Shown piece after piece: positions 43,529-51,079 of a DNA stretch of 64,000 nucleotides. Source of the DNA: Streptomyces venezuelae ATCC 10712. GTDB taxonomy: Bacteria > Actinomycetota > Actinomycetes > Streptomycetales > Streptomycetaceae. Position 1 is the stretch's first letter, and every line of letters begins with the position of its first letter. The notes below the pieces were generated by a model. The model ran no database searches and was not told where the DNA came from. It worked only from the letters and a program-made list of their open reading frames with translations. The translations under genes were made by a program, and so were the position numbers. Where the stretch lies: assembly GCF_008639165.1 (NCBI RefSeq), contig NZ_CP029197.1:620001-684000 (forward strand). Direction: 5' to 3'.

Positions 43529-43606
43529 ATGGAAGGGTTCCGCCGCCCCCTTCGGGGGGCGGTGTCGCCCGCGTCTTCCGGAGAGACTCCCCATGCCTGC
43601 AGATGA
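43529..43606 (+). CDS. Possible 25-aa ORF overlapping the TOPRIM gene start
   Basis: An ATG with a strong GGGGAGG opens a 25-codon ORF (begins MEGFRRPLRG, ends TPHACR). It runs 14 nt into the TOPRIM gene in another frame. The message contains a perfect 8-bp stem CCGCCCCC/GGGGGCGG closed by a TTCG tetraloop (43543-43562) inside the ORF. It could be a regulatory upstream ORF; conservation is unknown. Confidence 0.35.
   Translation: MEGFRRPLRGAVSPASSGETPHACR
43543..43562 (+). other. Stable hairpin with UUCG tetraloop
   Basis: CCGCCCCC-TTCG-GGGGGCGG is a perfect 8-bp stem with a UUCG-type loop, 57 bp after the GH89 stop and 30 bp before the TOPRIM start. It may terminate GH89 transcription, although it lacks a U-run, or it may affect translation of the next gene. 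Confidence 0.6.
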
Positions 43607-44219
43607 CACGAGACGCTTCGTCCGGGCGGCGGTCGCGTGGGCGGCCGGCCACGACCGCGCGGCTCCGGAGGCGCGGAACCTGGCGGGCGGACTGGGCGCG
43701 GTCGTCCTCGTCGAGGGCGTCAGCGACGTGGCCGCCGTCGAGGCGCTCGCCGCGCGCCGGGGCCGGGACCTCGCCGCGGAAGGGGTCGCGGTGGTGCCGC
43801 TGGGCGGCGCGACGAGCATCACGCGGTTCGTTCCGCTCCTCGGCCCGCAGGGCCTCGGGCTCCGGCTCGCGGGGCTCTGCGACGTCGGTGAGGAGGCGCA
43901 CTTCCGGCGGAGTCTGGCGCGGGCGGGGCTCGGCTTCGGGACCTTCCACATCTGCGAGGCGGACCTGGAGGACGAGCTGATCCGCGCGCTCGGCGCCGAC
44001 TCGGTGCAGCGGGTCGTCGACGAGCAGGGCGAGCTGCGCACGTTCCGCACCTTCCAGAAGCAGCCGGCGCAGCGGGAGCGTCCGGTGGAGCGGCAGCTCC
44101 GGCGCTTCCTGGGCACGCACAGCGGCCGGAAGGAGCAGTACGCCCGCGCGCTCGTCGAGCGCCTCGATCCCGGCCGGGTGCCGCGCCCCCTGGAACGCCT
44201 GCTCGCGGACGTCTCCTGA
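43593..44219 (+). CDS. Stand-alone TOPRIM (OLD-like) protein
   Basis: A 208-aa protein. A TOPRIM domain starts near residue 33: the glutamate motif VVLVEGVSDVAAVEAL, then VAVVPLGGATSITRFVPLLG and AGLCDVGEEAHF, with the acidic DxxE in place of the usual DxD. This matches the nuclease half of OLD-family proteins but without their ATPase domain. Such proteins may cut or nick DNA/RNA or have lost activity. GGAGAG precedes the ATG. No ATPase or helicase gene lies next to it. Confidence 0.8.
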   Translation: MPADDTRRFVRAAVAWAAGHDRAAPEARNLAGGLGAVVLVEGVSDVAAVEALAARRGRDLAAEGVAVVPLGGATSITRFVPLLGPQGLGLRLAGLCDVGEEAHFRRSLARAGLGFGTFHICEADLEDELIRALGADSVQRVVDEQGELRTFRTFQKQPAQRERPVERQLRRFLGTHSGRKEQYARALVERLDPGRVPRPLERLLADVS

Positions 44220-44360
44220 CGGTGTCCGGCGCACGGCTCCTGACGGCGCACGGCCGGGCGGCTTGCCGGAGCGGTCCCGGGCGATCGAACCTACGATGGG
44301 CGGGAGCCGGCGTCGGCAGCTCGTCGGGCCGGCCGTCCGGATCGAAGAGGGCGGAGAGGC

Positions 44361-46037
44361 ATGGCACAGGCCACCGACGCGGCACGGACCGTCATCCTGA
44401 CGGTGGACGACGACCCGGGAGTCTCCCGCGCCATCGCCCGTGACCTGCGGCGCCGCTACGGCGGCCGGTACCGGATCGTGCGCGCCGAGTCCGGCGACTC
44501 CGCGCTGGAGGCGCTGCGGGAGCTGAAGCTCCGGGGCGACCTGGTGGCCGTGATCCTCGCGGACTACCGCATGCCCCAGATGAACGGCATCGAGTTCCTG
44601 GAGCAGGCCCTCGGCGTGTACCCGGGGGCGCGGCGCGTGCTCCTGACCGCGTACGCCGACACCAACGCCGCCATCGACGCGATCAACGTCGTCGACCTCG
44701 ACCACTACCTGCTCAAGCCGTGGGACCCGCCGGAGGAGAAGCTGTACCCGGTCGTGGACGACCTCCTCACGGCCTGGCGCTCCAGCGACTACCGGCCGGT
44801 GCCCGCCACCAAGGTGGTCGGGCACCGCTGGTCGGCCCGCTCCTCGTCGGTGCGCGAGTTCCTGGCCCGCAACCAGGTGCCGTACCGCTGGTACTCCTCG
44901 GACGAGCCCGAGGGGCGGCGGCTCCTCGACGCGGCCGGGGCCGACAGCCACCGGCTGCCGCTGGTGATCACGCCGGACGGCACGGCGCTGGTGGAACCGG
45001 AGCCGTCCGAGCTCGCCGGCCACGTGGGGCTCGCGACGACTCCGGCCGCCGACTTCTACGACCTCGTCGTCATCGGCGGCGGCCCCGCCGGGCTCGGCGC
45101 CGCGGTGTACGGGGCGTCCGAGGGGCTGCGGACCGTCCTCGTCGAGCGTTCGGCGACCGGCGGGCAGGCGGGGCAGAGCTCCCGGATCGAGAACTACCTC
45201 GGCTTCCCGGACGGCGTCTCCGGTGCCCAGCTCACCGAGCGTGCCCGCCGCCAGGCCACCCGCTTCGGCGCCGAGATCCTCACCGCGCGCGAGGTCACCG
45301 GCCTCGAGGTGAACGGCGCGGCGCGCGTCGTGCGCTTCTCGGACGGTTCGGAGGTCGCCGCGCACAGCGTCATCCTCGCGACCGGCGTGTCCTACCGGCA
45401 GCTCCTGGCGCCGGGCTGCGAGGACCTGACCGGCCGCGGCGTCTACTACGGCTCCTCGCTCACCGAGGCGTCCTCGTGCGAGGACCAGGACGTGTACATC
45501 GTCGGCGGCGCGAACTCCGCCGGGCAGGCCGCGGTGTTCCTGGCGCGGGGCGCGAAGTCGGTGACGCTGCTGGTGCGCGGGGAGTCCCTGGCGGCCTCCA
45601 TGTCGTACTACCTGATCCAGCAGATCGAGGAGGCGCCGAACATCACCGTGCGGCCCCGGACCGTCGTGGAGTCGGCGCACGGCGAGGAGCACCTGGAGCG
45701 GCTGACCCTGCGCGATGCCGTCACCGGTGCCACGGAGGACGTCGACGCGCAGTGGATGTTCGTCTTCATCGGCGCCGCGCCGCTGACCGACTGGCTCGGC
45801 GGGGCGGTGCTGCGGGACGAGCACGGCTTCATCCTGGCCGGACCCGACCTCACGCCGGACGGCCGGCCGCCGGCCGAATGGGATCTTGACCGGCCGCCGT
45901 ACCACCTGGAGACCAGCGTTCCGGGGGTGTTCGTGGCGGGCGACGCGCGCGCCCAGTCCGCGAAGCGCGTCGCCTCCGCCGTCGGAGAGGGAGCCATGGC
46001 CGTGATGCTTGTCCACCGGTACCTGGAGCAGTCATGA
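44361..46037 (+). CDS. Receiver domain fused to thioredoxin-reductase-like flavoprotein
   Basis: A 558-aa protein. Residues 1 to about 140 form a response-regulator receiver with acidic VDDD, phospho-acceptor D68 in ILADYRMP, T in LLTAYAD and K in LLKPWD. A short thioredoxin/glutaredoxin-like stretch (about 150-225, VREFLARNQVPYRWYSSDEPEG) follows. Residues of about 230-558 are FAD/NADPH domains of the thioredoxin-reductase type (VVIGGGPAGLGAAVYGASEGL, ENYLGFPDG, IVGGANSAGQAAVFLARGA, GVFVAGDARAQSAKRVASAVGEGA). The redox CxxC is reduced to one Cys in SSCEDQD (about 372), so classical dithiol chemistry is unlikely. It is coupled by ATGA to a histidine kinase that may phosphorylate D68. Confidence 0.94.
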   Translation: MAQATDAARTVILTVDDDPGVSRAIARDLRRRYGGRYRIVRAESGDSALEALRELKLRGDLVAVILADYRMPQMNGIEFLEQALGVYPGARRVLLTAYADTNAAIDAINVVDLDHYLLKPWDPPEEKLYPVVDDLLTAWRSSDYRPVPATKVVGHRWSARSSSVREFLARNQVPYRWYSSDEPEGRRLLDAAGADSHRLPLVITPDGTALVEPEPSELAGHVGLATTPAADFYDLVVIGGGPAGLGAAVYGASEGLRTVLVERSATGGQAGQSSRIENYLGFPDGVSGAQLTERARRQATRFGAEILTAREVTGLEVNGAARVVRFSDGSEVAAHSVILATGVSYRQLLAPGCEDLTGRGVYYGSSLTEASSCEDQDVYIVGGANSAGQAAVFLARGAKSVTLLVRGESLAASMSYYLIQQIEEAPNITVRPRTVVESAHGEEHLERLTLRDAVTGATEDVDAQWMFVFIGAAPLTDWLGGAVLRDEHGFILAGPDLTPDGRPPAEWDLDRPPYHLETSVPGVFVAGDARAQSAKRVASAVGEGAMAVMLVHRYLEQS

Positions 46038-47524
46038 GCGGAGAGACCGCGCCCTGCGATCCGCACGAGATCGGTTCGCTGTTCCTGTTCGAGAAGCTCA
46101 CCCCGGAGCAGCTCGGCCGGTTGTGCGTCGAGGGGCGCATGGAGCGGTTCGAGCCCGGCCCGGTGTACGTCGAGGGCGACCCGGCCACGTGTTTCTACGT
46201 GATGGTCGAGGGCACGGTCGTGCTCTCCCGCAGGGTGGGCGGCGACGACGTGGAGGTCAGCCGTACCTCGCAGCGGGGGGTGTACGCGGGGGCCATGCAG
46301 GCGTACCTCGGCGACCGGGTCCCCCAGACGTACAACAACTCGATGCGGGTGACCGAGCCGACCCGGTTCTTCGTGCTGCCCGCGCAGTCGTTCGCGGACG
46401 TCATGCGGGAGTGGTTCCCGATGGCGGCGCACCTCCTCGAGGGGCTCTTCTTCGGCTCCAGGAACACCCAGCGGGCCGTCGGCCAGCGCGAACGGCTGCT
46501 GGCGCTCGGCTCGTTGTCCGCCGGACTGACCCATGAGCTGAACAATCCGGCCGCGGCGGCGGTCCGGGCCACGGCCGCCCTGCGGGAGCGGGTCGGCAAG
46601 ATGCGGCACAAGCTGGCGATCATCGCCCGGGGCCCCTACTCGCGGGAGGCCCTCGCGGATCTCATCGAGATCCAGGACCGCACCGCCGAACGCGTCGCCA
46701 AGGCGCCGGTGCTGAGCCCGCTGAAGGCCGCGGACCGCGAGGACGAGCTCTCCGACTGGCTGGAGGACCACGGCATCCAGGAGAGCTGGCGGGTCGCGCC
46801 CACCTTCGTCCAGGCCGGGCTCGACACGGACTGGCTGGAGCAGGTCGCGGCGACCGTCGCGGAGGACGTCCTGCCGGGGGCGATCGGGTGGCTCAACTAC
46901 ACCATCGAGACCGAGCTGTTGATGGACGAGATCGACGACTCCACCAACCGCATCTCCCATCTGGTGGACGCGGCCAAGCAGTACGCGCAGCTCGACCGCG
47001 CCCCGCACCGGGACGTGGACGTCCACGAACTCCTCGACAGCACCCTTCTGATGCTGTCCGGGAAGATCGGCTCCGGGGTGCGGGTGGTCAAGGAGTACGA
47101 CCGCTCGCTGCCCGATGTGCCCGCGTATCCGGCGGAGTTGAACCAGGTGTGGACCAACCTCATCGACAACGCGGTGTCCGCGATGGGGAGCGCCGGCGGC
47201 GAGGGCGTCCTCACGGTCCGTACGGCGCGGGAGGGCGACCGGCTGCTGGTGGAGTTCCGGGACACGGGCCCGGGCGTTCCCGACGAGATCCGCGGCCGCA
47301 TCTTCGACCCGTTCTTCACCACCAAGCCGGTCGGCGAGGGCACGGGGCTCGGTCTGGACATCTCGTGGCGGATCGTCGTCAACAAGCACCACGGAAGTCT
47401 TCAGGTCGAGTCCGTGCCCGGGGACACCCGCTTCCAGGTGCTCCTGCCCCTGACCGCCCCGGAACCCGAAGCCGAGCCCGCCCCCGCGAGCGGGGCCGAC
47501 ACCACCGAGGAGCAGTCCGCATGA
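46034..47524 (+). CDS. cNMP-binding-domain histidine kinase
   Basis: A 496-aa soluble kinase. A cyclic-nucleotide-binding (Crp-like) domain (about 15-135; LFEKLTPEQLGRLCVEGRMERFEPGPVYVEGDPATCFYVMVEG) precedes a dimerisation/phosphoacceptor helix with LSAGLTHELNNPAAAA (His of about 167). A HATPase_c domain has N-box NLIDNAVSAM, DTGPGVPDEI and GTGLGLDISW. No TM segment was seen. It overlaps the upstream receiver-flavoprotein stop (ATGA) and the downstream zinc-finger start (ATGA). The likely output is phosphotransfer to the fused receiver domain. Confidence 0.94.
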   Translation: MSGETAPCDPHEIGSLFLFEKLTPEQLGRLCVEGRMERFEPGPVYVEGDPATCFYVMVEGTVVLSRRVGGDDVEVSRTSQRGVYAGAMQAYLGDRVPQTYNNSMRVTEPTRFFVLPAQSFADVMREWFPMAAHLLEGLFFGSRNTQRAVGQRERLLALGSLSAGLTHELNNPAAAAVRATAALRERVGKMRHKLAIIARGPYSREALADLIEIQDRTAERVAKAPVLSPLKAADREDELSDWLEDHGIQESWRVAPTFVQAGLDTDWLEQVAATVAEDVLPGAIGWLNYTIETELLMDEIDDSTNRISHLVDAAKQYAQLDRAPHRDVDVHELLDSTLLMLSGKIGSGVRVVKEYDRSLPDVPAYPAELNQVWTNLIDNAVSAMGSAGGEGVLTVRTAREGDRLLVEFRDTGPGVPDEIRGRIFDPFFTTKPVGEGTGLGLDISWRIVVNKHHGSLQVESVPGDTRFQVLLPLTAPEPEAEPAPASGADTTEEQSA

Positions 47525-47874
47525 CCGAGATCGAGGGAATCGACCCGAGCGCCCCGCCCAGCGGCCCCGGCTGCACGGACTGCGACGCGGTGGGCGGCTG
47601 GTGGTTCCACCTGCGCCGCTGCGCCCAGTGCGGCCACGTGGCCTGCTGCGACTCCTCCCCGGCCCAGCACGCCACCGCCCACTGGAAGTCCACCGGGCAT
47701 CCGCTGGTGCAGAGTTTCGAACCGGGCGAGGAGTGGTTCTGGAACTACGACACCGACGCCCTGTACGAGAAGGGCCCCGCCCTGGCCCCGCCGGCCGCCC
47801 ACCCGACGGACCAGCCGACCCCCGGCCCGTCGGGCCGGGTGCCCGAGGATTGGCAGCGACGCCTGCACCGTTGA
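47521..47874 (+). CDS. UBP-type zinc finger protein
   Basis: A 117-aa protein. The ZnF-UBP pattern is intact: C18-x-x-C21, C34-x-x-C37, C42, H50, H54, H60, followed by the FxPGEEWFWNYDTDALYE segment found in this family. In eukaryotes the domain binds the ubiquitin C-terminus; in bacteria its ligand is not established. Its start overlaps the kinase stop (ATGA), so it belongs to the same operon and probably to the same pathway. Confidence 0.93.
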   Translation: MTEIEGIDPSAPPSGPGCTDCDAVGGWWFHLRRCAQCGHVACCDSSPAQHATAHWKSTGHPLVQSFEPGEEWFWNYDTDALYEKGPALAPPAAHPTDQPTPGPSGRVPEDWQRRLHR

Positions 47875-48086
47875 GCGCCCGCATTCAGGACAGAACGGAC
47901 GCGATCGAACAGGCGTGATCAATTGGGCCCACATGGCCTTGCTCACCCTCACAAGGGAGTAATGCGCCCGTAAAGTCGGGCATACCTTACGTTTCTCGCG
48001 AATCGGCGGCTCCCATTCGCCGGGGCCTTGAGTTTCCTGTGGGATTCCTTTGACCGCTCGCCGTCGGCGTGGCATGTTGTCCAGGC
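47875..48086. other. Intergenic region before SGNH gene block
   Basis: About 210 bp, more A/T-rich than the surroundings. It has a 5-bp stem GCCCG/CGGGC around TAAAGT (47966-47981). The promoter of the downstream genes should lie here. A minus-strand frame in this region shows no ribosome-binding site and no recognisable protein. Confidence 0.5.
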
Positions 48087-48233
48087 GTGTCCACGCTGCC
48101 CGCGAATCCCTTTCGAAAGAGCCTGACGGACCTCCGGTCCCAGCTGGCTGACCTGCGCCGCCGCGCAGGAAACGGCGGCGTCTCGGTACGGCCACCACAA
48201 GCCCCCGTTCACATCGGAGCAATCCCGTCATGA
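48087..48233 (+). CDS. Possible 48-aa ORF coupled to the SGNH gene
   Basis: A GTG opens a 48-codon frame (begins VSTLPANPFR, contains LRSQLADLRRRAG) whose TGA overlaps the SGNH start as ATGA. The first half has high GC at third positions; the end is less biased. No strong ribosome-binding site precedes the GTG. It may be a real small protein or a chance frame. Confidence 0.3.
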   Translation: MSTLPANPFRKSLTDLRSQLADLRRRAGNGGVSVRPPQAPVHIGAIPS

Positions 48234-50197
48234 CCCCCGCAGCCGCGCAGAATTCCGAGATATCGGCCTCCGGTCAGGTGATTCCGCCGCAGGCCACGGA
48301 GTCGACTGCCGCGGCCGGGACGCCCGGTGACGTGGCGTCGGGCGAGGGCCGGCCGCGCATCCTGGTGCTGGGCGACTCGACCGCCAAGGTGAATCCCAAG
48401 CAGCACCCCCTGCAGGGCTGGGGCCAGGCGATGACCGAGCTGCTCGCCGGGCACACCGAGGTGCTGAACTTCGCCCTCTACAACGCGTCGAGCCGCAGCT
48501 TCTACACCCACCCCTTCATCGGTGTGCTCAACCAGGCGCGCCCGGGTGACATCGCGCTCATCTCCTTCGGTCACAACGACCAGAACATGATGGATCCCGA
48601 CAAGTACACCAGCCCTGAGGAATTCCGGGCATACCTGGAGCTTTTCGCGGACACGCTGCGCGAGCTCGGGGTGTCGCCGGTCTTCGTGACGTCGCTGGCC
48701 CGGGGCACCTTCCACGCGGACGGCCGGGTGGCCAACGGCCTGCGCGAGCGCGCCGACCTCATGGTCAAGACCGCCGCCGAGGTGAACGTGCCGCTCGTGG
48801 ACCTCAACCGGTGGTCCGAGGAGCTGTGGCAGGACCTCGGCCCGACGGCGACCGTGCGGCTCCTCGGCTGGTTCGAACCCGGCGAGCACCCCGAGCACCC
48901 GCAGGGCAAGCGGGACTGGACCCACCTCAACGCCCGCGGCGCCCGGGCGGCGGCCGCCTGGCTGCTGGCCCAGGTCGCCGACCACGACCTGCTCACCGCC
49001 GCCGACCTCCCGCGGCGAGCGCTGGACGCCCTCCTGACCGAGGACGAGACCGGCGCCCTCAAGACCGCGGCCGCCGAGCAGGAGGCCCACCTCGACCGGG
49101 TCGCGACATGGCTGGGGCGGGAACCCGAGGAGCCGCAGCGCAAGCGGCAGTGGCCGTGGCGCGCCCAGCCCGCGCCCGAGCCCGCCCCCGCGCCGCAGCC
49201 GGTGACGATCGCGGCGCCCCGCGCACAGGCGATCGTGGGTCCGCTGCACGCCCTCAGCGGCACCTGCCCGGCGGACACGGACGCCCTCTACTTCTTCGTC
49301 GGCAGCCGCTGCCTCGGCAGCACCCGCCCCGGCCCGAACGGGGCCTGGAGCTGGCGCCTGGAGAGCGGCTGGGCGGCCGGCGAGCACACCCTGACCGTCG
49401 CCGCCGGGCGCGGCCAGGACCTCACCAACACCGCGACCGTCACCTTCGACGTGGTCACCGACGTGGCGCCGCCGGTCATCGAGTCGCCGGCGGACGGCTC
49501 GTACACCCACCCCCGGCCCGAGTTCCGCGGCACCGCCCAGAAGGGCGTGCGCACGGTCCACATCCTCGACGACGGCGTCCGCGTCGGCGCGTCCCCCGTG
49601 GGCGCCGACGGCCGGTGGAGCTGGAGCCCGCCGCGAACCTGGTCCGCGGGGCCCCGCAGGATCGAGGCCGTCGCCTGGGTCGCGAGCAACCACTCCGAGC
49701 CCGCGGCCGTCCGCATCCAGGTGCACGGGATACCCGCGGGACACGCCGCCGAGCAGCTCCGCCGGCAGGCCGACGCGCCCTTCACCGAGGGCACGCACCG
49801 TCCCCCGCTGCTGATCTCGAGCCAGCAGAACCCGCCCGCCTGCGACCGGCTGGAGACGTCCAACGACTTCCCGGCCGCCGACTGGGCCCCGATCACCTTC
49901 ACGGTGCCGTCCTCGGGCGCCGCCTACGTCACCATCTCCGCGGCGCTCCACACCACCGCGGGACCCACGGCCACCGTGTGGGCGCTGTGGCGGGCCAGCG
50001 GCGGGTACACCCCCGCGAGCCCGGCCCGCGGTCTCTCCGCCCACGGCCCCAGCCGCGTCTACGCCTCCCGCCGCCACCTGCTCACCGGGATGAAGCCCGG
50101 CGAGCGCGTCACCATCACCCCGCAGTGGAACATCAACACGGGCACCAAGGCCCAGGTCCACTTCAGCGGCGGGCAGCTTCTCGTCGAGCCCGCCTGA
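48230..50197 (+). CDS. SGNH/GDSL esterase (rhamnogalacturonan-acetylesterase-like) with Ig-like domains
   Basis: A 655-aa protein. The SGNH blocks are clear: GDSTAKVN (Ser of about 49) with the RGAE-type HPLQGWGQAM, ASSRSF, SFGHNDQNMM and the C-terminal DWTHLNARGA (catalytic Asp/His), over about residues 42-250. Linkers rich in Glu/Pro follow, then two Ig-like modules (about 325-505, beginning AIVGPLHALSGTCPADTDALYFFVG and PPVIESPADGSYTHPRPEFRGTAQ). The C-terminal beta domain has no assigned family. There is no signal peptide, odd for an enzyme expected to act on polysaccharide acetyl groups. The start uses CGGAGC about 10 bases upstream. Confidence 0.88.
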   Translation: MTPAAAQNSEISASGQVIPPQATESTAAAGTPGDVASGEGRPRILVLGDSTAKVNPKQHPLQGWGQAMTELLAGHTEVLNFALYNASSRSFYTHPFIGVLNQARPGDIALISFGHNDQNMMDPDKYTSPEEFRAYLELFADTLRELGVSPVFVTSLARGTFHADGRVANGLRERADLMVKTAAEVNVPLVDLNRWSEELWQDLGPTATVRLLGWFEPGEHPEHPQGKRDWTHLNARGARAAAAWLLAQVADHDLLTAADLPRRALDALLTEDETGALKTAAAEQEAHLDRVATWLGREPEEPQRKRQWPWRAQPAPEPAPAPQPVTIAAPRAQAIVGPLHALSGTCPADTDALYFFVGSRCLGSTRPGPNGAWSWRLESGWAAGEHTLTVAAGRGQDLTNTATVTFDVVTDVAPPVIESPADGSYTHPRPEFRGTAQKGVRTVHILDDGVRVGASPVGADGRWSWSPPRTWSAGPRRIEAVAWVASNHSEPAAVRIQVHGIPAGHAAEQLRRQADAPFTEGTHRPPLLISSQQNPPACDRLETSNDFPAADWAPITFTVPSSGAAYVTISAALHTTAGPTATVWALWRASGGYTPASPARGLSAHGPSRVYASRRHLLTGMKPGERVTITPQWNINTGTKAQVHFSGGQLLVEPA

Positions 50198-50373
50198 CCA
50201 GGGCCGGTCCGGCGCTCGCGCCGGACCGGGGCAATTCGTCATCTAAGATTCAGGGCGGCTTCAGAGCCGCGGCGTGTCGCCGGCCGCGGCGGCCGCGGCA
50301 CGGTCAGGCCGGACTGGCGCGGGTTCCCAGCTCACCCGCCCACGACAAGAAGAGCCCCGGGGAGAAGTGAGGT

Positions 50374-51036
50374 ATGTCCGTGATCTGCGTCGGCGGCATG
50401 ATCGGCATCGGCAAGACGAGTGTGGCCGAGCTGATCGCCAGGGATCTGGGCAGCGAGGTCTTCTACGAGAGCGTGGACGACAATCCGATCCTCCCGCTCT
50501 TCTACACGGCGAGCCCCGAGGAGATCCAGGCCAAGCGGTACCCCTTCCTCCTCCAGCTCTACTTCCTCCAGACGCGCTTCGCCGCGATCAAGGAGGCGTA
50601 CAAGCAGGGCGACAACGTCCTCGACCGGTCGATCTACGAGGACTGGTACTTCGCCAAGGTCAATCACGACCTGGGGCGGATCAGCTCGCTCGAGATGCAG
50701 GTGTACGAGGGGCTGCTCGACGAGATGATGCGCGAGATCGACGGCCTGCCGTACCGCAAGGCACCCGATCTCATGGTCTACCTCAAGGCCGACTTCGAGA
50801 CCGTGCTGCACCGCATCGGCCTGCGGGGCCGTGACTTCGAGCAGGACGAGCACCTCGTGGAGTACTACCGGATCCTCTGGTCCGGCTACGACGACTGGGT
50901 GCACAAGCACTACTCGGCGAGCGAGGTCCTCGTGATCGACATGAACCACACCGACGTGGTCAACAACCCCGAGGACGCGGCCCGGGTGGCGCAGGAGGTC
51001 AAGAACGCCCTGGCCGCCGTCGCCCACCGGGCCTGA
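50374..51036 (+). CDS. Deoxynucleoside kinase
   Basis: A 220-aa dNK/dGK-type kinase. The P-loop is GGMIGIGKTS (residues 7-16), the active-site motif is LDRSIYED (D84-R85-S86), FYESVDDNPILPLFY provides the base-binding part, and LRGRDFEQDEHLVEYYRILW is the lid. It phosphorylates deoxynucleosides, often deoxyadenosine or deoxyguanosine, for salvage. GGGGAGAAGTGAGGT precedes the ATG. It is the only nucleotide-salvage gene here; phages also carry such genes, but no phage genes are near. Confidence 0.93.
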   Translation: MSVICVGGMIGIGKTSVAELIARDLGSEVFYESVDDNPILPLFYTASPEEIQAKRYPFLLQLYFLQTRFAAIKEAYKQGDNVLDRSIYEDWYFAKVNHDLGRISSLEMQVYEGLLDEMMREIDGLPYRKAPDLMVYLKADFETVLHRIGLRGRDFEQDEHLVEYYRILWSGYDDWVHKHYSASEVLVIDMNHTDVVNNPEDAARVAQEVKNALAAVAHRA

Positions 51037-51039
51037 CTC

Positions 51040-51077
51040 CGTCCTCGCCGGCGTACCCCGTCCTCGCCGGCGTATCC
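51040..51077. repeat. 19-bp tandem duplication
   Basis: CGTCCTCGCCGGCGTACCC is repeated once with one change (TATCC) between the kinase stop and the stop of the convergent lamin-tail gene. It is probably a slippage duplication in the terminator region. Confidence 0.8.
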
Positions 51078-51079
51078 CG

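Noticed and set aside
50374..51036. Deoxynucleoside kinase as a prophage marker
   Set aside because: No capsid, integrase or other phage genes are nearby, and codon use matches the surroundings.
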